DNA of 64,000 nt, from NCBI GenBank assembly GCA_052034865.1, contig JBPOIC010000029.1, positions 12,748-76,747 of the forward strand, given 5' to 3'. This DNA comes from JBPOIC01 sp052034865. Its GTDB lineage: Bacteria > UBA10199 > JADFYH01. The position numbers and the translations under genes were made by a program. Below, in pieces: positions 36,301-47,800 of this stretch. Each line of letters opens with the position of its first letter. Position 1 is the first letter of the stretch. A model generated the notes under the pieces. The model made no database searches. It was not told the origin of the DNA and saw nothing but the letters and a program-made list of their open reading frames with translations.

Positions 36301-37728
36301 ATGAATCATCCGACCTCTTCTACTCAACTTGCCATTCTTGGTGCGGGCCCAGGTGGATATGCGGCTGCATTTCGAGCCGCGGACTTAGGGCTTCAGGTCA
36401 CCCTCATCGATCTGGAAAAAAATCCGGGCGGTGTTTGTTTGTACAAGGGATGTATTCCTTCGAAAGCCCTGCTGCATGTTTCCAAAATCATTCAGGAGGC
36501 CAAATCAGCCCAGGAGATGGGGATTTATTTTCAGCAACCAGAGTTGAATCTCGATCGGATCCGCGCGTGGAAAGAATCGGTAGTTCAAAAAATGACCGAA
36601 GGTCTGGGTGCGCTTTGCAAAGCACGCAAAATCAACTGGATTCAGGGCCGCGCGAGTTTTACCGACGCCCATCATTTAAATGTCGATGCATCTACGCTTG
36701 CGGAACCTATCCGCCTCTCCTTTGAGTCTGCGATTATTGCGCCGGGTTCACGTCCTCTCATTCCTCCCGAATTTGCCATTGAGAGTCCGAATCTCTGGAG
36801 CTCCACGCGGGCTCTGAATCTGGAAGTCATTCCTAAAACTCTGCTGGTGATCGGAGGAGGATACATCGGTTTGGAGTTGGGCTCGGTGTTTGCTTCTCTT
36901 GGGACCGAAGTGACGGTTGTAGAGATGGCTTCCCGTCTGCTTCCCGAAGCGGATGAAGATCTGGCGCGTGTGTTGATTAAAAAAACAGGAAAAATTTTTA
37001 CTCAGGTTCACACAAACACGAAAGTCATCCAGGTAGAAGAGGTGGAGGTGGGCTTGAAGGTCGCGATGGAAAATGAGCAGGGAAAAGAAGAGAAAATTTT
37101 TGAGAAGGTTTTGGTGTCGATTGGCCGCGTGCCCAACTCGAGTGGTCTTGGAATTTCGACGACTGGGGTTCTGAAAAATGATCGCGGTTTTGTGTCGGTC
37201 GATCTTCAGCGACGCACGAACATCCCGCATCTTTTTGCGATTGGCGATATCACGGGCCAGCCGATGCTTGCCCATAAAGCCACTCACGAGGGGATCGTGG
37301 CGGCTGAGGTGATTGCCGGAAAATCCTCTATCTTCGATCCTCGAGCCATTCCTGCCGTCATCTACACCGATCCTGAAATCGCCTGGTGTGGGTTGAACGA
37401 GGCACAGGCTAAAAAAGAAAAGATCGAGGTTCAGATCTCCCGCTTTCCCTGGTCTGCCTCGGGACGTGCAACAACGCTCAATGCTTCTGAAGGAATGACA
37501 AAAATCCTCACAGATCCATCTACCCAACGCATTTTGGGAATGGGCCTGGTTGGCCCCAATGCCGGCGAGTTGATTGCAGAAGGCGTGCTTGCGATTGAAA
37601 TGGGCGCAACGGCTGAAGATCTTGCTTTAAGCATTCATCCACATCCCACGCTCTCAGAAACATTAATGGAAGCAGCGGAAGGGATCAGCGGGATGGGACT
37701 TCATGTCTATCGGCCGAAGAAGAAATAA
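36301..37728 (+). CDS. lpd: Dihydrolipoamide dehydrogenase, E3
   Basis: 475 residues, ATG 36301 with AGGAGA upstream. FAD-binding ILGAGPGGYAAAFRAADLG, redox disulphide Cys46-Cys51 in GGVCLYKGCIPSKALLH, NAD-binding VIGGGYIGLELGSVFASLG, FAD site LFAIGDITGQPMLAHKA, and the C-terminal HPHPTLSETLMEAAEG with the catalytic His. The active-site spacer LYKG replaces the more usual LNVG or LNRG. It reoxidises lipoyl groups in the pyruvate dehydrogenase complex. It is the last pyruvate dehydrogenase gene before the fatty acid synthase gene. Confidence 0.98.
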   Translation: MNHPTSSTQLAILGAGPGGYAAAFRAADLGLQVTLIDLEKNPGGVCLYKGCIPSKALLHVSKIIQEAKSAQEMGIYFQQPELNLDRIRAWKESVVQKMTEGLGALCKARKINWIQGRASFTDAHHLNVDASTLAEPIRLSFESAIIAPGSRPLIPPEFAIESPNLWSSTRALNLEVIPKTLLVIGGGYIGLELGSVFASLGTEVTVVEMASRLLPEADEDLARVLIKKTGKIFTQVHTNTKVIQVEEVEVGLKVAMENEQGKEEKIFEKVLVSIGRVPNSSGLGISTTGVLKNDRGFVSVDLQRRTNIPHLFAIGDITGQPMLAHKATHEGIVAAEVIAGKSSIFDPRAIPAVIYTDPEIAWCGLNEAQAKKEKIEVQISRFPWSASGRATTLNASEGMTKILTDPSTQRILGMGLVGPNAGELIAEGVLAIEMGATAEDLALSIHPHPTLSETLMEAAEGISGMGLHVYRPKKK

Positions 37729-38219
37729 GAATCATGATTTGATCAAATCCAGGGAAAGTTCGTTTATATAGGTTTTGCCCGGTTGAGGGTTGTTTTTATG
37801 AGTTTGGGTTCTGACGTTTAATTTTGCATTCCATTTGCAAAATATCCTCAATGAAATTTCTCTCCTCAGTTTTCTCTCCAACATAATTTCGAAACAGATT
37901 TCATCCGAAAGGGAACTGAGGCATCAGTTTTTAACCCCAATTTTAAAAAATATTTTTTCATTGTAGTGCGACGCGTTAAGTTCGCGAGCCAATTCTTCAG
38001 ATGTAATTAGATCAGAGCTCTGGGGGTGATTGAGAAATTAAATTCAGTAAAAATCACGTCTGAAATTAAATGAGGTGCTGCTTGTGTTGAGTAAAAATGA
38101 TTGAAAAAATCAGGAAGATATTTTTAGAACCTTCACTGCATTTCCTTAAAATCTATCCCGCTACAATTAAAATCATTCATTCACAGGCAGGTTGTTCAAC
38201 AAATTCAAGGGAGGTATTT
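37729..38219 (+). promoter_or_regulatory. Control region before the fatty acid synthase gene
   Basis: A 490-base AT-rich gap between lpd and the giant gene. It contains a perfect 14-base palindrome GATTTGATCAAATC (37736-37749), 8 bases after the lpd stop, which could be an operator or part of an end hairpin. The giant gene's frame is open from ATG 38097, but GGGAGG at 38210-38215 followed by GTG 38220 is the better translation start. I cannot assign a promoter with confidence. Confidence 0.4.
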
Positions 38220-41200
38220 GTGTCAACAGTCTCGAACGATGTGGTTGTACGTGTGTCTTCAGATGTCCAGGCAAGCTCCTCTACTTCAGCTTCATCAATT
38301 CCTTTAGATCAGGTGAAGGGTCCGTCACAGTCTTCCCCCAGGGCTCAAGATCAATTCGACTCACAACAATCAGCCTTAAAAGCGGCAGAAAGTGGAGTTG
38401 AGAATTTCTCAATTCTTCAGTTGATGAAGGAAGACCCTTTAAACCGTTTGGAAACCGGTTTGAGCGCTTTAGACGCCGATGGAAAAATTAGCGATGGGGT
38501 GCGAGTCCAGGAAGAGATAGCCCAAATCCACAAGGCGCTGCGGGCTTTTCTGAGCTCTGAATCGATGAACAGGATAACTCCGAAGACCCCTCCATACCGA
38601 AGAGCCATTCTTGATTTTCTGAAAAACAACACCCGCCTCATATTGCTTTCATCTTCTCAGATTCGACAGGTGTTACATGATTCCACCCTGCGTGAATTAC
38701 TTTCATCCAGCGAAATTCTTGAGAGTCAGGAAAAACAAATCCTGGATGCCGCCCAGAAGCTGAACAGGAATCAGCGCTTTGCGCATGCACTCAGAGTTTT
38801 GGCTTCGAGTGTGCCACAGAATAAAAAAGATCTCGCCTGGGGCGCCTGGCTTTATGAAAAAGCAATCAAGCTCGATCCTAGGAATTCTGAACTGCACGGT
38901 GAGATTACTTCGATCTACAAAACCTTAAGTGAAATGGCACAGCAGGAGGGTGATAAAAATAAGGTACAAAAACTTTTAGAAAGTGCCAAAAGTCATCTGG
39001 AGCAAAGCGGATGGGTGGAGCGTGGAGATTTTAAAGCTGCGGAGAATTATCGCATTCTTTTAACGCGGATGATGGATCTCAATCCAGCAGACCTTAAAAC
39101 AACACGCGCAGTATTTGAAGAAGGCTTGTCCCGTTTTGAAAAAATCAGCGCGATCAATACAGGCGAGGCAAGGCGCCTATGTGTTTTTCTGTCAGTTGTA
39201 GCGGAGCGCTTTTTAAAAAATGATCGAAAAGATCTTTCACGGCATTGGTCAGATCAGCAAAAGCTAGCGCGCTTTTATAAAAGCTCAATCGAATTTTGGG
39301 AGGGCCATGCTCCCGGATACTCCGAACCGATCTATAATGTTCTCCTGGGTGGATTAAAAGAAAAGCTGGATACGCTTCATCAGAGCATGAAGGCATTGCA
39401 AAATGAGGCATTCAATTTATCTCGGGAACTATCGATAAATCATTCTCCTTCGATGGTTGCAGGGCAGAAAGGTGATGAAGCAGTTGAAGCCAAGGTTGTT
39501 TCTGCCGTGGACCGACTCAAATATGTGCAAGTAGCCTTGCAGATCAGTGTTGAGCGCGGAGATACAAATGCTCAGGCGCGTTTTCTTTCCGAGCAGTTTA
39601 AGCAGCTCAAAGATCTACCCGCTCAAGCAATCTCTGTTAAAGAACGGTTTGAGATGGGCTGTGAAATCATTCGTCAAACTGCTCGATTGAGATCTAATGC
39701 AGACCTTGATCAGCATGAGCTGACCCGCCATGCGCGCGACGTTGCTGCTTATCTCACTACGATTGCAACTTCATTAAACCTCCCAGAAGTCGAGTCGGTA
39801 CTTCCTAAACTTCTTCAACAGATTATCGATGGAAATGATGTCCAGATTTCCCGCTTTTTAAATTCAGAGAAAATGGCTGATTATGCCAGGCTTTCTGCCG
39901 AGGTCGATCAGGGATGGGCGGCTCTTGAAAAAAATCAGGATCCTGAAAAACGAAAAGCGCAACTGGACTCTCACCTGAAACTCGCCATTCAGTTGCGAGA
40001 TCCCGAAAGAATTACTCGTGTCATCGAAGAAATGGAGAAAGGGCTTGGAGAGAGCCAGCGCCTTGGGCTTTACGCTCATTTGTTGGGACAGTTGAAAGAT
40101 GCCGATCTTGCGATGGCCCAGCGGATCAATGATCAATCGGTTTCTCTGGCGCGAGGTTTTCTTAAAGGTGCATCCGAAGATGCACTCAAATCATCCGAAG
40201 CTTTTTCAAAACATGCGGATCCTCTCTTGCAAGTGCTGGCCTTCTGCAAGGCTTCAGGAGATTTGCCAGGGGTAAAGCTCGCCGCGTCGAAGCTAAGCGC
40301 GCTTGTCAAATCTAGCGAGAAAAATCCTGAAGCAGTACTGGCCACAAGTCTGAATAGTGAGGAAGCGAAAGCACGCATTCAAAAAGCTGCCATTCGTTGC
40401 CAAATTGATTTTGCGCTATCGGATGGATCGGATAAGCCAGAGGGAGAAGAGGTTGATGCGAAAGAAATGGGTGCCCGTCTTCTGGATGGACTTCAATCAT
40501 GGAAAGCAAAAATTGATGACGCAGCTTCTTTAAGCCCGGAAGAAAAGCTGATCGAACTTGCAAGGCTGGCCGAGTTTTCAAGGCAGTATGCCCCTCTTGC
40601 CGAAGGCAAAAGTGCAATGATTGATCCTGCCGTCTGGCAGGATCAGGTAAAAGCCCTCTCATCGATGGCGATTGCATGGGTTGAAAAACTTAAAAATTCT
40701 GAAACATCCTTGCAGGTAGGGCCTGAGGGCGTGACGAAATTTGCCCAGGGTCTCCTGCACGCGATGGTCATCGGACAAACCCTATATCCGCAGAACGCAA
40801 ACCCTACGGCTAAAGATGAATACGTTGAGCAGCGTCAGTTCTTTTTCTCGCGGATCGCGCTGACTAGAAATGCATTGGAAAATCTTCTTCGAAACACTGT
40901 TTATGAGTCGATTCAGTCAGGCGATGGCATGTTGGCCATGCAAGCACAACAAAGGGATGAAATTGTAAATCATTTTTTGAAGCAGTTTGATCAGGCAATT
41001 CAAACACAGGATCTTTCTGCCATTGCCGGTTTTGGCACGGACTCTGTCCGCACTTATTGTAAAGATTATGATCAGGCAAATCAGCATCTGCTAAAAGCGG
41101 CTCTCGGAGGTCAGAATCCGCTTCAATACTACCTGCTGGCAGCTCAAGGCTTCGCCAAATTAGGAATCAAAGAAAAAGTTTCTCAGGCGCTATCTCCTTT

Positions 41201-44200
41201 GCAGAATTTGCTTGAGCAAAAACGGATACCTCCTGCTTTCCGTGCGAATGTGTTGGGTGTTCTTGCGCAAGTGTATGGGATGGCAGGGATGCAAGAGCAG
41301 AGAAACCAGGCTTTACAATCACTCGTGGCCTTGGATTGCTCCAACTTGAGCTCGGAAATTAAAGAAGAGATCGTGTTTGCCAGGGGTTTGTTGGCAATGG
41401 ATGCCAAAGATCTGGAAGGTGCCAAGAAATACTTCAGCTCGATTCCTCAACATAAAACCGCCGCTGAGGTGTTGAAGGGGTTGGAGATGGCAAAGCCCCT
41501 TGATGAGAAAAACGGGGCCAACGACTCTGCTGCGCGTTCTTTACACGCCTTGCGCGCCATTGAGTCGATCATGACCGGTGCTCTGCAGGAGGGAAAACTC
41601 GATGCCTCTGTGAATGCAGAATCGATTCATTCCTTTACGGCCGAGCTCCGCCGCCTGTTTGCCAGTGGGGAAGAGGTCTCTCTTTCTCAGGCACTTTCAC
41701 GTTTGAAGAAGCACCCTCATTATCAGGCGATCTGGAATACGTTTTTTGCAACTCACGACGAATCCCGCACAAATGGTTTTGCCTCCCTTATCTCTTCAAA
41801 AATTGATGGATCATCCAAAAATATGGTCTCGGTGCGACAAGCGATTCGTGGAGTTTTAGATGGATCCACCCGCTTTTCAACCACACAAGACTACTCCTGG
41901 GCACTTTATGGAACCGTGAAGACGTTTTCTTCGGCGGGTAATTTTACCGCAGCTTCGCAGATGGCCCAGTTTCTGAAAGGTGATCAGTATGTAGGTGAAG
42001 TGGCGGCAGGATTTTTGGTGGAATTGCCACAAAAGATTTTCGAGCATGAGATGTTTCAGATGATTCGAAACTCGAGTGTTCTTTTTGCGGAAGATGTCGA
42101 CACCGCGACGATGGAGTTGGCGACTCAGGTTTTAACATTTGGAGTGGGTGAAATCGTTGGAGGTGTGACCAAGGGAGTTTTGGCTGCCCGGAGAGCCGCC
42201 CTCGTAGAGCGAACGATTCGAGCAACCCTGAAAGCGAATCAGGTGCTTGAAGCCGCCCGGGTTGCCGAGATTGCGGCTGAAGCCGGAATGAGTGTTGAAA
42301 AAGCGATGAAGGCAGGACTTACGGTTGAGCAGGCGACCTCGATTGCCATGCGTGCCAAATGGATGGCCCGCGGATCAGAAGGATTGACGATGGCCAGCAA
42401 GGCGGCCTCGATTGCCATGGCGGAACTGGGTGTGGATGCCATGAAGCATCAGTCGTTCAAAGACGTCTCTGTCGATAATTTTGTCACAAAGTTTTGTAAT
42501 ATGATGGTGACCTTCGGCTTGGGTCATCATTTTGCTCATCTCGCCCAAAAACACAAACTCAATGAAGTCTTTTCGTATTTTGCACAGGTGGGATCCTTCT
42601 TTACCGCAAAATATGTCCAGCCCCTGGTCCATCATGTTCTGCGCGATACATTTGGGATTCAGGTGGCGCCGGGTGAAAATGCCTGGCATCAGGATTGGCA
42701 AAAAGTCCTGCTCAAAAGTTTTGTCGAAGATGGTTGCATGAAGTTGGGGACTCATCTTTCCAATGCGGTTGCGCATGGAGTGATTCAGCGGGGAGCGGCC
42801 CTGGATCAGGAAGTCAATTTTCAGCATCAAATGCTGCCGAGTGTGGTCAAGTTAGGTTTTCAACCTCATGAAACCGGCGAGTTTGGATCTGGGGCTCAAA
42901 ACGCCATTCGTGCGCTGATGCATCGCGCGGGGGAATCAAACGACCTTAGCCCAGTCAAGGAACGTGTCGAGGAGATCGCTCAGGACCTTCATCAACTCAT
43001 CAACAATTTACGTTCCAATCGTACAGTCGAAAAAGATCTGCAGAATGAGCTGACCAGGCAGCATGAAGAAGATTTACGGGCGGCCTTGATAGCCTATGCA
43101 GAAGCAAAAGCTGAACAGGGGGATGCTGGATGGGTCGAGAGTGCGGGAAAAATGATTTCCCATCTCGAGACTCTGACTCAGGGAATGAAGGGATCGCCCG
43201 AAAATATTTATCTTTTGCAGGCATCCGTGCTGAGTGGTGTTTTGATGATGGGAGTAGAGCCTTCTCAGCTCGCACGTGCTGAAGCGTCTCATGTTTCAGC
43301 TTTTCAGGAAGGGTTGGAGAAGGCTTCACGAGCGGTGTTTGGGGAGGAACATCGTGAGAGTTCTGAGGCCTTTGAATTTCAGGCTTCTCTTGTACGGTCC
43401 ACTCTTTCTGGCAAAGCAGATGCGCAGGAGATGGCAGGGCGAATTCAGATGCTTGGAAATACGATGGAGCCCGCCGTGAATGCCCTGCAGGCAAGTCTGC
43501 AGATTCGTCTCACCTCTTTTGAAGCAGGTCGCGCCCTGGTGGGCAGCCTGGCTCAACATGCCTTGCAGGTTCCGGAGACCTTGAAAATTCCTGAGGTGAT
43601 GCGTGCCCTTTGTTTGCAGATGTTGGGAAATGCCGAGCTGAAAGATCGATTGGAAAAAGCAGCGCTTCATGTGCATGCTTTTACTTCGGTAGAAGCCGAG
43701 CAGATCGCCCTCAAGCGTCAGATGAATGAGCAGAGCTTTGATCAAGGACAAAGGCAGGAGTCTGCAAATCCTTTTGGAGAGCTTCTTAACGAAAAAGCCA
43801 CTGGTGGCCTTACGCAGGAAGCAGCGCTCTTGAAAGAAGCACTGGTGAGAGCATCTCAGGGTGAGACGTCTTCATTAGAGGGATGGGTTGATCGGGTGAA
43901 AGAAGGATTGAAGTCCGATGAGCTCAAGACGCAACTCGATGAAAATGCAGCCTGGCTGAAGTCAATCTTTTCAGGGCTTCCCGAATCCCAGTCCCTGCCC
44001 ATCCAAAAAGGTCTTTTAGAAGGAGCCTTGCTGAAAGGCTTTACCTCTTCTGATCTGAAACAGCTCAAACCTGCCTCTGCTCAAGCCCTTCTAGAGACTC
44101 TGACAGCTCTCTTTGGCGAATTGCCTCAAGACGTTTCGCTGGTAACCCATTTACTTCAGAGCGCCTGGGTGACAAGCGAAACTCCAGCCGAGGCCTTGGT

Positions 44201-44810
44201 GCGTCTGGATGGATTGCGTCCCCAAGTCTCTCCTCTGATTTCTCGCCTGCAAACCGGCATGACCCTTCCAACTGAAACTCTACCTGGCCTGGGGGTATCG
44301 CTTGCCAATTTGGTGACAGGACGCCAGTTGCTGAAAAATCTGCTCACTCAGGCGCTTCAGAGTCCTGTGAGTGAAAATCCTCTCACGCAGGTTATTGCCA
44401 AACAGATTTTTGGCTTGACCCAATCGACTCTTGAAAATCGCCGGGTGCGAAAAACTATTCTCGAGGAAGCCCTCGAGGTCGAAAGAAGCGGCGAAAATGT
44501 ATTTCTCTCAGAAGGACATCGAATCGCGGCCAAAGAGTGGCTGGCTGGCAGGCAAGAGAGAAAGCAGAAGGATCCAAAAAATAACGGCACCTTCATGAAT
44601 GCCGTGGATGGTCTCGCCCAAAAACTTTTTGGGAAGAGTGCTGCAGAGGTTTTAGGGATGGAGCCTGCTTTGGCTGGAGCAAATGGAAAGCTTCGAGATC
44701 TTTCCATGTCATCTGTTGCTGAAGATGTTGCGGCCCCGACTTCGCATGCAATGGTGGGGGGTGAAGGATCTGCGGGAGGTGCGTCTCAAATGTTGACCTG
44801 GCTAGGTTTG
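38220..44810 (+). other. N-terminal extension of the fatty acid synthase (residues 1-2197)
   Basis: No counterpart in known FAS-I. Residues ~1-60 are Ser/Gln/Val-rich and probably disordered. Much of ~180-1090 has a TPR/solenoid look, e.g. WGAWLYEKAIKLDPRNSELH (near 38840) and YYLLAAQGFAKLGIKEK (near 41130). Around residues 1275-1560 (42040-42900) are hydrophobic and amphipathic helices including LTFGVGEIVGGVTKGVLAARR and FCNMMVTFGLGHHFAHLAQK. These could touch membrane or pack as a bundle. The stretch from ~1560 to 2195 is again mainly charged helices. It may be a scaffold, docking or membrane-targeting module; function unknown. Confidence 0.7.
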
Positions 44811-47800
44811 GGAGAAGGACCCCGTCGTTTGAGTATTCGTGTGCCTGAAAATTTGCTGCCTCAAGCTGAAAATTTGATTGATCACGGAAAAAGTTATGAG
44901 ACCGATATCGAAAGGTTGGGAGCGTATTTGGGTAGTGTCGTCGGTGCAAGGGTTGGCAAGAACCTTTCTCATGAGCAACGGCTTTCTCTCATGGCTGTAG
45001 TCTATGAACAATTCCAGCAAAAACTCGAGGAAGCCGATATCCATGTCGCCACCCGACAGGTTAAAAATTCAGCTGATCGACTTCGCGTCATTGGAGATTA
45101 CAACCGGGCCCAGGCAGAATTAATTCGGGAAGGTCATTTGAAAGATATTCCTGCTCCAAAGAAATCTGCCTTTGTTGAAAAGATGGAATCAGGAGAAGTA
45201 AAGCCTGGCGCTATTTTTGGAGGACAGGCCAACTTGTATTTTGGTGAATTGAAATCAAAATATGAAACCTATCCGACGACGCATGATCTGATCCGAAAAG
45301 CTGCAGAAGCGATCTCAAAAGATGTTGCATCCGAAGAAGCTCGGGAAACCGGTTTTTATACTCAAGGTTTCGATTTGATGCATTGGCTTGAACATCAACC
45401 CCCGCAGGGTGGTGAATATCTGGCGAGCTCCCATATCAGCCAACCCCTCATTCTTCTCACTCAGTTAGCGCATTACTATGAGAATTTAAAATCCCTTGGG
45501 GTTTCTCCATCCAAATTACTGGAGCACATGGAGGCTGGAACCACAGGGCATAGCCAGGGGGTAATGGCTGCGTGGGTGGTGGCCTCCTCTTCAACCGAAG
45601 CGGAGTTTGTTGAAAATTCAGTCAAGGCTGTTCGCTATCTTTTCTGGCAAGGTCTTCGCATGACGGAAGCCTGGCCACCACGGGCGATCGATTCAAAAGT
45701 CATCTCCGAGTCAATTCAAAAGGGCGACAAAACGCCTACGGCCATGGCTGGAATTTTGAAGCTGTCTCCAGAGCTAGTCCAAAAATATGTCCAGAAGGTA
45801 AATGCCCAACTAGCCAATGACCGAAAAGTTGAAGTCTCACTCGTCAATGGACCTCGTGCTGTGACGGTTTCTGGCCACCCCGAGAGCCTGCATCTGCTCC
45901 GTGAGGCCTTGCGAAAAGATGAAGTCGCTGCAAATGAGAGCCAGAGTCGTATTCCCTACTCCAAAAGAAAACTGGAGCTGGTCTGGAATTACTTCCCGGT
46001 CGGCGCTCCTTTCCACACGAAAACATACATGGCCTCGGTTCCTGAAAAGCTTGCGGCTGATATGCACCGCCTGGGAATTGAGTTTGATCCCGCTCAGATG
46101 AAGGTTCCCGTTTACTCCACTTTTGATGGAAGCAATCTGCAGGATCACAAATCAAAAACAGATTCCTCTCGATCGTTGTTGCGTGCCTTGATCGATATGC
46201 AAAGTGTTCAGCCTGTTTATTGGCAGAAGGCGACAGAAAAACTGGATGGCAAGCATGGAGTAACCCATCTTTTGGGATTTGGTCCCGGAGATCCGACGGT
46301 CAGTATCGAAGCGATTACCGCACGGAATATGGAAGGTACGGGTGTTCAGGCCGTGATGGCAGGAACATTACTAAGTACCGAAAGTATTCAGGATAAGACC
46401 GCTTTCTACGACACAAATACAAAAGCTGTTAAAAGGGCTGTGGATTGGAAAGGCCAGTATGGTCCGAAACTAGTGAGAACCCTGGCTGGGGATATTGTTC
46501 TCGACACCAAACTCACCCGCTTAACCGGGAAACCTCCGATTTTGCAGGCAGGGATGACGCCGACCTCGGCAAATGAAGGTTTTGCGGCCGCTGTTGTCCG
46601 GGCAGGTTATCGGGGAGAACTCGCGGGAGGCGGGCAGCACACAGAGGCTTATCTGCGTGAGAGGGTAAAAGGGATCAAGGCGGAAATTGAGCCTGGGGAT
46701 GGTATTGATTTCAATCTTTTGTTTTTGAATTCCCATTTGTTTGGATTTCAGTACCCCGTGATCGAAGTCATGGTCCGTAACGAAGGAGAGCCTATCGATG
46801 GGGCAACATTTGCGGCCGGAGTTCCCAGTGTTGAAAAAGCGACGGAGTATATCCAAAAACTTTCGGCTGCCGGATTTTCACATGTTTCCTTCAAGCCGGG
46901 CAGTGTGGAATCCATCAAAGAAGTCATCAGGATTGCGAAGGCAAGTCCCGAAGCCAACATTATTATCCAATGGACGGGCGGTCGTGCCGGTGGCCACCAC
47001 AGTTTTGAGGATATGTATGATCCTATCCTTAAAACCTACGCAGAAATCCGCAAGCAGCCCAATCTCATTCTCGATGGTGGAAGTGGTATCGGCGATGGGG
47101 CAGGGGCCTATGAATTGATGAGCGGGAAATGGAGTGAAAAACTGGGTTATCCAGCCATGCCTTTTGATGGAGTGCTTTTGGGATCACGCCTGATGGTAGC
47201 CCGTGAGGCCAAAACCGATCCTCGCGCAAAGGCCCTGCTGATGGAAGCCGAAGGGGTGAAAGATCAAAGGCAATGGGAAGGAACCTATCAAGAGCCGACG
47301 GGTGGTATCCTGACAGTTATTTCTGAATTAGGGGAACCGATCCATAATGTCGCGACCCGTGGAATAAAATTATGGAAAGAATTTGACGATAATTACTTTG
47401 TGCAAAGACCTGGCGAGTCTGGCGAGGCCTTCCAGAAAAGACGCAGGGAAGCCATTGCCAGAGACAAAGGTGAAATCATCCGTCGCATTAACAGCGATTG
47501 GTGCAAGCTTTATTTTGGCAAGAAGGCGAATGGAAAAGTCGTTGATCTTGAAGAAATGACCTACGCCGAAGTTGCTCACCGCATGCTTGAATTGATGTAT
47601 GTGGCGCCCGAAGAAGGGAAAGCAGGACGTTGGATTGACGTCACGTTTCGCGATCGTCTGTTCGATTTCATGGCACGTATTGAAGCCCGCTATCATGAAC
47701 GTGAGAGTGTCGAGGGTGCCGTCGCGCTGATGCAGCAAGGCGGACAACTTGAAAAAAATCCTGCCGAGGTCATAAAAAAGTTTTTTGAAAAATACCCTCG

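Noticed and set aside
36748..37527. Minus-strand open frame opposite lpd
   Set aside because: Antisense shadow of a clearly coding gene; composition is not protein-like and no start signal is present.
38097..38219. ATG 38097 as the start of the giant synthase
   Set aside because: It has no clear ribosome binding site, whereas GTG 38220 follows GGGAGG at a normal distance. The upstream 41 codons look like leader DNA. The choice is still not certain.
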